DNA of 64,000 nt from Stutzerimonas nitrititolerans (GTDB lineage: Bacteria; Pseudomonadota; Gammaproteobacteria; Pseudomonadales; Pseudomonadaceae), in the NCBI RefSeq assembly GCF_003696285.1, contig NZ_RFFL01000002.1, forward strand, positions 310,001 to 374,000, in the 5' to 3' direction. Positions 28,341 through 36,440 of this stretch are shown piece after piece. The position numbers and the translations under genes were made by a program. The notes under the pieces were generated by a model. The model worked only from the letters and a program-made list of their open reading frames with translations. It was not told the origin of the DNA and did no database searches. Position 1 is the first letter of the stretch. Every line of letters begins with the position of its first letter.

Positions 28341-28763
28341 ATGAAACGCAGTCTGATCTGCCTGCTGGCCCTGCTGTTGACGATGCCGGCCTGGGCCGAA
28401 CGCAAGCACAGCTTCGGCGAATACGACGTGCACTACATCGCCTTCAACTCCGGCTTCCTGCAACCGGACATCGCGGCCGCCGCCGGCCTGGTGCGCAGCA
28501 AGGCCCAGGGCGTGGTCAACGTTTCGGTGCTCAAGGCGGGCAAACCGACGGTGGCGCTGGTCAGCGGTACCGTCAAGAACCTGCTGGGCCAGGATAGGCC
28601 GCTGACCTTCAAGCAATTGAAGGAAGGCGAAGAAGCCATCTACTACCTGGCCCAGTTCCCCTTCGATTCGCGCGAGACGCTGCGTTTCAACCTGACCGTG
28701 CAGCCCATGGGCGAAGAGCCGGTCAGCTTCAACTTCACTCAGGAATTCTTCCCGGACGAATGA
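28341..28763 (+). CDS. Secreted DUF4426 protein
   Basis: Small exported protein, 140 residues from [19 protein letters not shown]; the first 19 or so residues form a signal peptide with an AWA cleavage site, leaving a mature domain beginning [26 protein letters not shown] ribosome-binding site supports this start rather than the open frame further upstream. DUF4426 proteins are of unknown function and usually found in this metXW-rdgB context in Pseudomonas. Overlaps rdgB by 4 bp. Confidence 0.9.
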   Translation: MKRSLICLLALLLTMPAWAERKHSFGEYDVHYIAFNSGFLQPDIAAAAGLVRSKAQGVVNVSVLKAGKPTVALVSGTVKNLLGQDRPLTFKQLKEGEEAIYYLAQFPFDSRETLRFNLTVQPMGEEPVSFNFTQEFFPDE

Positions 28764-29353
28764 TGCCTTTCAAAGAACTGGTGCTGGCCAGCCACAACGC
28801 CGGCAAGCTCAAGGAACTCCAGGCCATGCTGGGCGACGCCGTACGCGTGCGTTCGGTGGGTGAATTCAGCGATGTGGAACCGGAAGAAACCGGCCTGTCG
28901 TTCATCGAGAACGCCATCCTCAAAGCCCGTAACGCCGCGCGGGTGTCCGGCCTGCCGGCCCTGGCCGACGATTCCGGCCTTGCGGTCGATCATCTCGGTG
29001 GCGCCCCGGGCATCTACTCGGCGCGCTATGCCGACGGCCAGGGCGATGCGGCGAACAACGCCAAGCTGCTGGACGTCCTGAAGGACGTACCGGACGCCGA
29101 GCGCGGCGCCCAGTTCGTCTGCGCCCTGGCGCTGGTACGCCACGCCGAGGACCCGCTGCCGATCATCTGTGAAGGACTCTGGCACGGGCGCATCCTGCAT
29201 GCGCCACGTGGCGAACAGGGCTTCGGCTACGACCCGCTGTTCTGGGTGCCCGAGCGCGACCGCTCCAGCGCCGAGCTGACGCCCACCGACAAGAACCAGC
29301 TCAGCCACCGCGCCCGGGCCATGGCGTTGCTCAAGGCGCGGTTGGGGATATGA
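28760..29353 (+). CDS. rdgB: XTP/dITP diphosphatase
   Basis: House-cleaning pyrophosphatase of the Ham1/RdgB family that removes inosine and xanthosine triphosphates before they enter DNA. 197 residues. [13 protein letters not shown] near the N-terminus (substrate loop), [34 protein letters not shown] and the C-terminal [14 protein letters not shown] and [10 protein letters not shown]. Overlaps its upstream neighbour and hemW by 4 bp each, indicating a tightly coupled operon. Confidence 0.97.
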   Translation: MMPFKELVLASHNAGKLKELQAMLGDAVRVRSVGEFSDVEPEETGLSFIENAILKARNAARVSGLPALADDSGLAVDHLGGAPGIYSARYADGQGDAANNAKLLDVLKDVPDAERGAQFVCALALVRHAEDPLPIICEGLWHGRILHAPRGEQGFGYDPLFWVPERDRSSAELTPTDKNQLSHRARAMALLKARLGI

Positions 29354-30561
29354 AAGCCGCAAGCTGCAAGCCACAAGCTGCAAGCGAAGACGACTCGGGC
29401 AACTTGCCGCTTGGAGCTTGCCGCTTGGAGCTGCCGCCTCTGGCGGCCTATGTGCATATCCCCTGGTGTGTGCGCAAGTGCCCGTACTGTGACTTCAATT
29501 CCCATGCGGCCGGGCCGCAGCTGCCGGAAGATGAATACGTCGCGGCGCTGCTGGCCGATCTCGACGAGGATTTCGATCAGGTTCAGGGCCGCCGGCTCGG
29601 CTCGATTTTCTTCGGTGGCGGCACGCCCAGCCTGTTTTCCGCCCAGGCACTGGGCCGGATTCTCGAAGGGCTGGAGCAGCGTGTCGGCTTTGCCGACGAC
29701 ATCGAGATCACTCTGGAAGCCAACCCGGGCACTTTCGAACAGGCCAAATTCCGCGATTACCGCCGCCTCGGCATCAATCGCCTGTCCATCGGCGTGCAGA
29801 GCTTCCAGCCAGCCAAGCTGAAGGCCCTGGGCCGCATCCACGATGGCGACGAGGCCATTCGCGCCGCCGACATGGCTCGCGCCGCCGGTTTCGACAACTT
29901 CAACCTGGACCTGATGCACGGCCTGCCCGGGCAGAGCCTGGACGATGCGCTGAGCGACCTGCGTACCGCCATCGCCCAGCAACCGACACACCTGTCCTGG
30001 TATCAGCTCACCGTCGAGCCCAACACCGAATTCTGGAACAGGCCGCCACAACTACCCGAGGACGACACCCTCTGGGACATCCAGGAGGCCGGTCAGGCGC
30101 TACTCGCCGAACACGGCTACGCCCAGTACGAAACCTCGGCCTATGCCCAACCCGGCCGCCAGGCGCGGCATAACCTCAACTACTGGACCTTCGGCGACTT
30201 CCTCGGCCTCGGCGCGGGCGCCCACGGCAAGATCAGCCGGGGCGACGGCCACATCCTGCGCAACTGGAAAACCCGCCTGCCCAAGGACTATCTGGACCCG
30301 GCCAAACGCTTTCGCGCCGGTGAAAAGCAGCTGCAGGCCGAGGAACTGCCCTTCGAATTCCTGATGAATGTGCTGCGCCTCACCGACGGCGTGCCGGCGC
30401 TGTTGTTCACTCAGCGCACCGGTTTGCCCTTGGAGCGCCTGGCCGAAGCCCGCCGCGAAGCCGAAGCCCGTGGGCTGCTGGTCGTCGACCCGCAACGCCT
30501 GGTGGCGACGCCCAAGGGCCAGCTGTTTCTCAACGATTTGCTGCAACTCTTTCTGCCATAG
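29350..30561 (+). CDS. hemW: HemW, radical SAM heme chaperone (coproporphyrinogen III oxidase-like)
   Basis: Radical SAM protein long annotated as an oxygen-independent coproporphyrinogen oxidase. 403 residues. Cluster motif C40-VRK-C44-PY-C47 followed by DFNSH: the fourth Cys of true HemN (CxxxCxxCxC) is replaced by Phe, the mark of HemW. Other motifs are [26 protein letters not shown] and the C-terminal HemN domain. The first 30 or so residues ([20 protein letters not shown] and on) have no family counterpart and are the translation of the AAGCTGCAAGC/GCTTGGAGC repeat at 29355-29440; the conserved part begins [16 protein letters not shown] or CTG start inside the repeat is possible. Confidence 0.93.
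   Translation: MKAASCKPQAASEDDSGNLPLGACRLELPPLAAYVHIPWCVRKCPYCDFNSHAAGPQLPEDEYVAALLADLDEDFDQVQGRRLGSIFFGGGTPSLFSAQALGRILEGLEQRVGFADDIEITLEANPGTFEQAKFRDYRRLGINRLSIGVQSFQPAKLKALGRIHDGDEAIRAADMARAAGFDNFNLDLMHGLPGQSLDDALSDLRTAIAQQPTHLSWYQLTVEPNTEFWNRPPQLPEDDTLWDIQEAGQALLAEHGYAQYETSAYAQPGRQARHNLNYWTFGDFLGLGAGAHGKISRGDGHILRNWKTRLPKDYLDPAKRFRAGEKQLQAEELPFEFLMNVLRLTDGVPALLFTQRTGLPLERLAEARREAEARGLLVVDPQRLVATPKGQLFLNDLLQLFLP
29355..29440. repeat. AAGCTGCAAGC / GCTTGGAGC repeat cluster inside the hemW 5' end
   Basis: Two direct copies of AAGCTGCAAGC (29359-29369 and 29376-29386 region) and two of GCCGCTTGGAGC (about 29406-29430) in inverted relation, typical of the short Pseudomonas intergenic repeat words also seen at 12256 and 60157. 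Here they lie in frame within hemW. Confidence 0.7.
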
Positions 30562-30569
30562 GATTTCGC

Positions 30570-30893
30570 ATGGATTTGCTACTCGACCTGATCGCCACCC
30601 TGTCGCGCTGGAGCCGCAGTCATCTTTCGGATATATCCCTGGCGATCATGGCCACGCTGTTCGTGCTGTTCGGGCCGGTGCTTAATGCCTGGGTGCAGAG
30701 GAACATCGCAGGGCTGAACTTCATCCTGCGGACGTTGCTGTTCGTGGTGTTCTGTGCGGTGGTCTATGGACTGGGGATCATCTACCTGAGCCCCTGGTTG
30801 GCGAAGGGGCTGGCGCAGTTCAACAACTACACGCTGGCGCCGGTGTTGATTCTGGTGTTGTTCATTATTGGGGTGGTGGCTGATCGGAATTAG
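30570..30893 (+). CDS. DUF3392 small membrane protein
   Basis: 107 residues with about three membrane helices (LAIMATLFVLFGPVLNAWV, FILRTLLFVVFCAVVYGLGIIYL, LAPVLILVLFIIGVVAD) and an amphipathic N-terminus. Matches my knowledge of DUF3392, a Pseudomonas/gammaproteobacterial family of unknown function often placed after hemW. Starts 8 bp after the hemW stop, so probably the last gene of the operon. Confidence 0.88.
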   Translation: MDLLLDLIATLSRWSRSHLSDISLAIMATLFVLFGPVLNAWVQRNIAGLNFILRTLLFVVFCAVVYGLGIIYLSPWLAKGLAQFNNYTLAPVLILVLFIIGVVADRN

Positions 30894-30901
30894 AGGTTGT
30901 T

Positions 30902-31530
30902 TCTTGGCATTGGCGTCCAAGACTGATTGGGACCACAACGCTTTCCTCGGCTGGGTCTACAGATTGCGCCTTGCACGGCGCCTTACTTTTCTTTGTTTGC
31001 GCAAAGAAAAGTAAGCAAAAGAAAGCGCACCCCGACATCCGGGTCCGGCCTGCGGCCAGACTTCCCTCACTCCGGTGCTGCTCCGGGGGCCGTCACGGAG
31101 GGGCGTCCCTGTCCCTTCGTTCCTCGCTCGGCGTCCATGCCTCGCGTCCCCCTACGCAACACCTCCACTCGGCCTCTCTGACGGGGATATGAGTCCGAGT
31201 CGCCTGGAAGATCGAGAATTTGCTTTGGCTTTTTGGCCCGACGCACAAACCATCAGACGACACCAACCGCCCCTGTCAGGAGGGTGAGTGGAACCGTTGT
31301 GTAAGGGAGCGAACCGCATGGATGCGGCGAGAGGACTAGGCGTCCCCGCTTAAAGGGCCATGGACGGCCCTTGTAAGCCGGCCCCTGGAGCAGCGGTGGA
31401 GCGAACGAACCCTGCTCGCAGCGCAGGGCCGTATGTAGGGGCAAGCGTTTTTGGTTACTTTTTTCGGGGCCGGCCACCCGGCGATTGGAAAAAGTGACTC
31501 GCCCAGCAGGGCGAAACCCGCGCCATCAAG
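30902..31530. repeat. Gene-free intergenic repeat element with hairpin ends
   Basis: The 758-bp gap between DUF3392 and DUF1329 has no credible gene. It contains a left-end perfect hairpin TTACTTTTCTTTG / CAAAGAAAAGTAA (30983-31014, 6-nt loop), an internal stem AAGGGCC / GGCCCTT (31353-31372), and a right-end imperfect stem GTTACTTTTTTC (31454-31465) / GGAAAAAGTGAC (31487-31498). The text between (GACATCCGGGTCCGGC, GGCCGTCACGGAGGG, and so on) resembles a non-coding repeat I recall from many Pseudomonas and Xanthomonas genomes. The open frames inside are low-complexity and on both strands. Boundaries are approximate. Confidence 0.7.
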
Positions 31531-31536
31531 CAACTC

Positions 31537-31627
31537 GCTAATCGCTAATCGCTAATCGCTAATCGCTAATCGCTAATCGCTAATCGCTAATCGCTAATCG
31601 CTAATCGCTAATCGCTAATCGCTAATC
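31537..31627. repeat. Tandem array of 13 GCTAATC heptamers
   Basis: Thirteen perfect head-to-tail copies of the 7-bp unit GCTAATC, followed by a partial GCT. It lies just beyond the right hairpin of the repeat element and 24 bp past the end of the DUF1329 gene. Perfect identity of all copies suggests recent slippage and likely length variation between strains. Confidence 0.97.
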
Positions 31628-31651
31628 GCTTTGAAAGCGCCCCAGCCCTCC

Positions 31652-32989
31652 TCAGTTCCCCCCTCTCCTCAACGCCGCCGGCGAGAAGTCCCGCGGGCTG
31701 AGCCTTGCACCGAAATCGTACATCTGCTCGTTGTTGTCCAGCCCATCGACGAAGTAGTTGCCATCCTCGAGGTGGTACAGCGTCTCGAGCGTACTGGCGA
31801 ACATCGGCACCTCGTAGTAGCTGATCGGATGGCTTTCCTGAAGCCCGATCAACTCGTTGTCTTCATCGAACAGATCCACCGCCAGGATCTGCCAGCTGTC
31901 CTCGTCGATATAGAAGCGACGCTTGTCGTAGGGATGGCTGAAACCCTTGCGCAGGCTCGCTTCGACGATCCACACGCGGTGCAGCTCGTAGCGCAGCAGT
32001 TCCGGGTTGAGCGTGCGTGGCCCCACGATCTCGCCATAGGCAATACCCTGCTGGTGCACCGCATAGCTGTTGTACGGCATCAGCATTTCGCGCTTGCCCA
32101 CCAGCTTCCATTCATAGCGGTCGGGTGCGCCGTTGAACGAGTCGACCACGTCCGCGGTGGCCAGGCCGCTGGTGTCCGGCTGCAGGGAGTCGTAGGCCAA
32201 CGAAGGCAGGCGGCGCACCCGGCGATCGTCCGGGCTGTAGCGCCAGGCCTTGCGGATCGACAGCACCTGGTCCATGGGATCCTGCACCACCAGGGCGGTG
32301 CCCGAGAGTTTCGCCGGCGCCGTCACCCGGTACTTGTAGTACAGCAGCGTGTTGTCCAGTCCCTGCTCGTCCATCCCCTCGCGGTTATAGACATAGAAGA
32401 TGTGCCGGTCGCGCTTGATGAAGCTGGCGCGCCCGTTGATCACCACCGCCTGGTTGTTGACGAAGTGAGTCTGGTCGCCCTTGTAATGCAGCACATGGTT
32501 CCAGATCGCTTCCATGCCATCCTGCGGAATCGGGAAGGGAATACCGGCGAACGCACCCTTGATGCCATTGCCGTTGGCGATCAGCTCGGCATTGACGGCG
32601 TTGGCGCGCGTCGCGTCGTAGATGCGCTGCGGCGCCGACGCACTGCGCCGCGAAGGAAATACCCGCAGGTAGTAATCGGGGTAGCGCTCCAGCAGGGCGC
32701 GCTGCCCCTCGGGCAGCAGAGCGGCATACTGCGAGACATTGCTCTGGTCGACCTTGTAGAGCACCGGGTCGGCCGCGAAGGGGTCCGGATGGTGCATGCC
32801 CGGCGTGTAGCCGGCCGGTGGCTGTACGCCTCCCGTCCAGGCAGGGATGCTGCCGGCGGCATTGTCTGCACGTTCGGCGCCCAGCGGAGTGAGATCCTGC
32901 CCCAGGCGCGCGGCCTGGGTTGCATCGACCTTTGCCTGGACCTGGAAGGCGCATGCCGCCAGGACTAGAAATCCTAATTTTCTGAACAT
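31652..32989 (-). CDS. Exported DUF1329 protein
   Basis: 445 residues with an N-terminal signal peptide (MFRKLGFLVLAACAFQVQA, cleavage after about residue 19). The mature part shows typical DUF1329 text: AARLGQDLTPLGAERADNAAGSIPAWTGG near the N-terminus, PYNSYAVHQQGIAYGEIVGPRTLNPELLRYELHRVWIVEASLRKGFSHPY and KRRFYIDEDSWQILAVDLFDEDNELI. DUF1329 proteins look like outer-membrane-lipoprotein-sorting relatives (LolB-like fold) and often sit next to lipid or RND-type exporters; none is adjacent here. Function unknown. It separates DUF3392 from trmB, so it and the repeat array look like an insertion in an otherwise conserved order. Confidence 0.88.
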   Translation of the reverse strand: MFRKLGFLVLAACAFQVQAKVDATQAARLGQDLTPLGAERADNAAGSIPAWTGGVQPPAGYTPGMHHPDPFAADPVLYKVDQSNVSQYAALLPEGQRALLERYPDYYLRVFPSRRSASAPQRIYDATRANAVNAELIANGNGIKGAFAGIPFPIPQDGMEAIWNHVLHYKGDQTHFVNNQAVVINGRASFIKRDRHIFYVYNREGMDEQGLDNTLLYYKYRVTAPAKLSGTALVVQDPMDQVLSIRKAWRYSPDDRRVRRLPSLAYDSLQPDTSGLATADVVDSFNGAPDRYEWKLVGKREMLMPYNSYAVHQQGIAYGEIVGPRTLNPELLRYELHRVWIVEASLRKGFSHPYDKRRFYIDEDSWQILAVDLFDEDNELIGLQESHPISYYEVPMFASTLETLYHLEDGNYFVDGLDNNEQMYDFGARLSPRDFSPAALRRGGN

Positions 32990-33118
32990 CTTTCGCTCCT
33001 TTGCAGGCTCGCATGCAGGCCTGCACGTAAACCGCGGCCGACTGGCCGCAGCATTTCTTCCGGCAAGGCAGATCGAGAGCCATCCCGCTGGCCCTGCTGT
33101 GGCGCTGATCGCGCGCTA

Positions 33119-33829
33119 TCAGGCGTTGCGCTGGAACTTCAGATCCCAGACACCATGACCGAGGCGTTCGCCGCGTCGCTCGAACTTGGTGACCGGCCGC
33201 TCCGGCGGGCGCTCCACGTATTGTCCGTCGACGGCCTGATTGACATAGCCGGGCGCAACGCTCATGACCTCGAGCATGTACTCGGCGTAGGGCTGCCAAT
33301 CGGTGGCCATGTGCAGCACGCCCCCGACCTTCAGCTTCTGCCGCACCAGCTCGGCGAAAGCAGGCTGGACGATCCGGCGCTTGTGGTGGCGGCTCTTGTG
33401 CCAGGGGTCGGGGAAAAACAGCAGAACCCGGTCCAGGCTGGAATCGGGGACACATTCACGCAGCACTTCCAGCGCGTCGCAACTGTAGATGCGCACATTG
33501 CTCAGATTTTGTGACAGAAGTCCGCCCAGCAGCGCCCCGACGCCGGGCTTGTGCACTTCCACCCCGATGAAATCCTGCTCGGGCGCCGCGGCGGCCATCT
33601 CCAGCGTGGAATGCCCCATGCCGAAACCGATTTCGAAGGTGCGTGGCGCCTGACGGCCGAATACCTCGTCGAAATCACGCATGCCGTCGGCCAGTTCCAG
33701 GCCGAAGCGCGGCCAGCCCTGGTCCAGCCCGCGCTGCTGGCCTTCGGTCATGCGCCCGGCGCGCATCACGAAGCTTTTGATGGTGCGCATACGGCGCTGG
33801 CCGTCGGCCGGGGGGACGATGTCACTCAT
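33119..33829 (-). CDS. trmB: tRNA (guanine-N7-)-methyltransferase
   Basis: SAM-dependent enzyme forming m7G46 in tRNA. The start [21 protein letters not shown] gives 236 residues; the frame runs 19 codons further upstream, but that stretch is the translated terminator of thiG. Motifs: [15 protein letters not shown] (SAM loop), [31 protein letters not shown] (signature) and [20 protein letters not shown] at the C-terminus. Confidence 0.96.
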   Translation of the reverse strand: MSDIVPPADGQRRMRTIKSFVMRAGRMTEGQQRGLDQGWPRFGLELADGMRDFDEVFGRQAPRTFEIGFGMGHSTLEMAAAAPEQDFIGVEVHKPGVGALLGGLLSQNLSNVRIYSCDALEVLRECVPDSSLDRVLLFFPDPWHKSRHHKRRIVQPAFAELVRQKLKVGGVLHMATDWQPYAEYMLEVMSVAPGYVNQAVDGQYVERPPERPVTKFERRGERLGHGVWDLKFQRNA

Positions 33830-33851
33830 GAACGAACCTGCAGATAGAAAG

Positions 33852-33884
33852 AAAAAAAGCCGCACGGCGCAATGGCGGTGCGGC
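33852..33884 (-). terminator. Rho-independent terminator after thiG
   Basis: On the minus strand a stem GCCGCAC / GTGCGGC with GC-rich inner pairing (33859-33884) is followed by seven T (33852-33858) and a further TTTC. Ends the thiS-thiG transcript and lies just ahead of trmB. Confidence 0.88.
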
Positions 33885-33902
33885 ATGAACCCGGGCTCAG
33901 GC

Positions 33903-34697
33903 TTAGCGGATCAGCCCTTCCAGCGGCGACGAGGCGCTGGCGTAGAGCTTCTTCGGCATGCGGCCGGCGAGATAGGCCAGGCGACCGGCCTCGATGGCGT
34001 ACTTCATCGCCTCGGCCATCAGTACCGGATGCTGCGCATGGGCGATGGCGCTGTTCATCAGCACCGCTTCGCAGCCCAGCTCCATGGCGATGGTCGCATC
34101 GGACGCCGTACCGACGCCAGCATCCACCAGCACCGGCACCTTGGCTTCCTCGAGGATGATGCGCAGGTTGTACGGGTTGCAGATGCCCAGGCCGGTCCCG
34201 ATCAGCCCGGCCAGCGGCATCACCGCGATGCAGCCCATTTCGGCCAGCTGGCGCGCGATGATCGGATCGTCGCTGGTGTAGACCATGACGTCGAAACCGT
34301 CCTTGACCAGCACCTCGGCGGCCTTGAGCGTCTCGATGACGTTGGGGAACAGGGTCTTCTGGTCGGCCAGTACTTCCAGCTTGACCAGCTTATGGCCATC
34401 GAGCAGTTCACGGGCCAGGCGGCAGGTACGCACGGCCTGTTCGGCGTCGTAGCAACCGGCGGTGTTCGGCAGGATGGTGTAGCGCTCCGGCGAGATCACG
34501 TCGAGCAGGTTGGGCTCGCCGGGGTTCTGTCCGATGTTGGTCCGGCGCACCGCTACCGTGACGATCTCGGCGCCCGAGGCCTCGATGGCGACACGGGTTT
34601 CCTCGAGATCCTTGTACTTGCCGGTTCCCACCAGCAAGCGCGACTGGTAGGTGCGGCCAGCAAGCGTGAAGGGTTTGTCGTGCGGAATTTGGCTCAT
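33903..34697 (-). CDS. thiG: Thiazole synthase
   Basis: TIM-barrel enzyme that builds the thiazole ring of thiamine from deoxyxylulose phosphate, dehydroglycine and ThiS-thiocarboxylate. 264 residues from [21 protein letters not shown]; 16 further upstream codons are open but not conserved. Schiff-base lysine in HKLVKLEVL (K106), [33 protein letters not shown] and [13 protein letters not shown] are present. 84 bp downstream of thiS. Confidence 0.97.
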   Translation of the reverse strand: MSQIPHDKPFTLAGRTYQSRLLVGTGKYKDLEETRVAIEASGAEIVTVAVRRTNIGQNPGEPNLLDVISPERYTILPNTAGCYDAEQAVRTCRLARELLDGHKLVKLEVLADQKTLFPNVIETLKAAEVLVKDGFDVMVYTSDDPIIARQLAEMGCIAVMPLAGLIGTGLGICNPYNLRIILEEAKVPVLVDAGVGTASDATIAMELGCEAVLMNSAIAHAQHPVLMAEAMKYAIEAGRLAYLAGRMPKKLYASASSPLEGLIR

Positions 34698-34781
34698 GCG
34701 ACCATCCTGTACAGGCGTAATGAAGCGAGAAGAACGTCGCTGCACGGGCGACGTGCGGAAATACGGATGCAGCGGGTACCG

Positions 34782-34982
34782 TCAGCCACCACCGATGGCA
34801 TGCACCACCTCTACTTGGTCGCCTTCACCCAGCAGGGTGGCGGCGTGCTGGCTGCGCGGAACGATGTCCTGGTTGAGTTCGACTGCCAGACGGCGCCCGG
34901 TCAGCTCCAGGCGCTGCAGCAGATCGGCCACCGACTGACCATCGGGGAGCTCATAGCGCTCGCCGTTCAACTGAATGTGCAT
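34782..34982 (-). CDS. thiS: ThiS, sulfur carrier protein
   Basis: Ubiquitin-fold sulfur carrier whose C-terminal Gly is thiocarboxylated and feeds ThiG. 66 residues from MHIQLNGERYELPDGQSVADLLQ, ending VEVVHAIGGG, the required Gly-Gly terminus. The open frame extends 26 codons upstream but without similarity. Adjacent to thiG, as usual. Confidence 0.95.
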   Translation of the reverse strand: MHIQLNGERYELPDGQSVADLLQRLELTGRRLAVELNQDIVPRSQHAATLLGEGDQVEVVHAIGGG

Positions 34983-35086
34983 AGTGCTCGCCACTGTCGG
35001 AAAGAGGGCCCGCATTCTAGCCCGAAGCCGACAGCTGACCAAGGCGACAGCCGCCGCCATTCATCCTGTACCGGCGCGGGATCGCT

Positions 35087-35461
35087 TCAGCGACGAAACC
35101 CCCAGGCTGCCAAGCCCAGGCACAGCCAGCCGGCGAGAAAGGCCGTGCCGCCCAATGGCGTGATGATGCCGAGCTTGCCGATGCCGCTCAGGGTCAGCAG
35201 GTACAGGCTGCCGGAAAACAGCAGGATCCCGAGGGTGAACAGGCCGCCCGCCACTTTCAACAGCTTGCTCGGCAGGTGCAATGCGAGCAGCGCGACACCG
35301 AACAGAGCCAGGGCATGGATCAGTTGGTAGTGCACGCCGGTCTGGAACACCGCGAGATACTCGGCACTGAGGCTGCCACGCAGGCCGTGGGCGGCGAAGG
35401 CACCCAGCGCCACGCCGGTCAGCCCGAAGAACGCGGCCAGCAAAAGAAACGAACGGATCAT
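35087..35461 (-). CDS. DUF423 membrane protein
   Basis: 124-residue inner-membrane protein with about four hydrophobic helices. The N-terminus FLLLAAFFGLTGVALGAFAAHGLRGSL and middle FQTGVHYQLIHALALFGVALLAL, GGLFTLGILLFSGSLYLLTLSGI and ITPLGGTAFLAGWLCLGLAAWGF match the DUF423 (YgdD-like) family. Function unknown. Upstream of thiS with a 104-bp gap and divergent from mtgA. Confidence 0.93.
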   Translation of the reverse strand: MIRSFLLLAAFFGLTGVALGAFAAHGLRGSLSAEYLAVFQTGVHYQLIHALALFGVALLALHLPSKLLKVAGGLFTLGILLFSGSLYLLTLSGIGKLGIITPLGGTAFLAGWLCLGLAAWGFRR

Positions 35462-35495
35462 CAGGGGGTTACCGATCAGCGCTGTACGAGGCCGC

Positions 35496-35501
35496 TATAA
35501 T
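35496..35501 (+). promoter_or_regulatory. Perfect -10 hexamer before mtgA
   Basis: TATAAT lies 30 bp before the mtgA ATG in the short divergent space shared with the DUF423 gene. No good -35 was seen at 16-18 bp, so promoter strength is uncertain. Confidence 0.45.
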
Positions 35502-35531
35502 GCCCGCTCTCCTCGGCCTCGACCAAGCGAC

Positions 35532-36260
35532 ATGTTCCGATCCCTGCTGCGCCGTCTTTTCAAGTTGCTGCTCTGGCTCGTTGCGCTGTCGGCGCTGCTG
35601 GTGTTGTTGCTGCGCTGGGTTGCGCCGCCGTTCACCGCGCTGATGATCGAGCGCAAGGTACAATCCTGGTCCAGCGGCGAAAGCATCGACGTGCAGCGCA
35701 GCTGGCGCCCCTGGAGCGAGCTGCCGGACGACCTGAAGATGGCGGTGATCGCCGCTGAGGATCAGAAGTTCGCCGAACACTGGGGCTTCGACGTCGCCGC
35801 GATCCGTGCGGCCCTGGCGCACAACGAACAGGGCGGCTCGTTGCGTGGCGCCAGCACGCTGAGCCAGCAGGTGGCCAAGAACCTGTTCCTCTGGTCCGGC
35901 CGCAGCTGGCTGCGCAAGGGCGTCGAGGCCTGGTTCACGGCACTGATCGAACTGCTCTGGCCTAAGCAACGAATCCTCGAGGTGTACCTCAACAGCGTCG
36001 AATGGGGCGTCGGCATCTTTGGCGCCGAAGCGGCGGCGCAGCACCATTTCGGGGTTGGCGCGCCTTATCTGTCGGCCCGGCAGGCCAGCCTGCTCGCCGC
36101 CGTGTTGCCCAACCCGCGCGAGTGGAGCGCCGGCCGGCCCAGCGCCCGGATAAACAGTCGCGCCGCCTGGATTCGCCAGCAGGTACGCCAGCTCGGCGGC
36201 AGTCATTATCTGCGCCAGCTACGACCGGAGTATCCCGCCTGGTGGCCTGCGCGACTCTAG
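35532..36260 (+). CDS. mtgA: Monofunctional peptidoglycan glycosyltransferase
   Basis: Class A-type glycosyltransferase (GT51) lacking the transpeptidase domain; polymerises lipid II into glycan strands. 242 residues with one N-terminal membrane anchor (about 10-31). Catalytic Glu E76 in AVIAAEDQKFAEHWGFD, then GGSLRGASTLSQQVAKNLFLWSGRSWLRKG and KQRILEVYLNSVEWGVGIFGAEAAAQHHF, the ordered GT51 motifs. The conserved order DUF423-mtgA is known in Pseudomonas. Confidence 0.96.
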   Translation: MFRSLLRRLFKLLLWLVALSALLVLLLRWVAPPFTALMIERKVQSWSSGESIDVQRSWRPWSELPDDLKMAVIAAEDQKFAEHWGFDVAAIRAALAHNEQGGSLRGASTLSQQVAKNLFLWSGRSWLRKGVEAWFTALIELLWPKQRILEVYLNSVEWGVGIFGAEAAAQHHFGVGAPYLSARQASLLAAVLPNPREWSAGRPSARINSRAAWIRQQVRQLGGSHYLRQLRPEYPAWWPARL

Positions 36261-36440
36261 GGTCTGCTGACGTTTCGTCCGCGACCGCCTGACACCACTC
36301 ATCGCGCGCCTCGGCATTTCCCACATAATCCACATGGCCAAATATGATAGCGTTGCGCCGCCATACCAGTAGCGCAGCATGCCCTCCTGTCCTTGCTCCT
36401 CGTTGTTGCTCTTCATGCATTACCTGACGGATTTGAAGAA

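Noticed and set aside
31075..31477. Short frames in the intergenic repeat element, on both strands.
   Set aside because: Overlapping on opposite strands, no ribosome-binding sites and no similarity to known proteins; the region is better read as a non-coding repeat.
31537..31627. CRISPR-like direct repeats.
   Set aside because: Units are 7 bp with no spacers, so this is a simple tandem repeat, not a CRISPR array. None was seen elsewhere.
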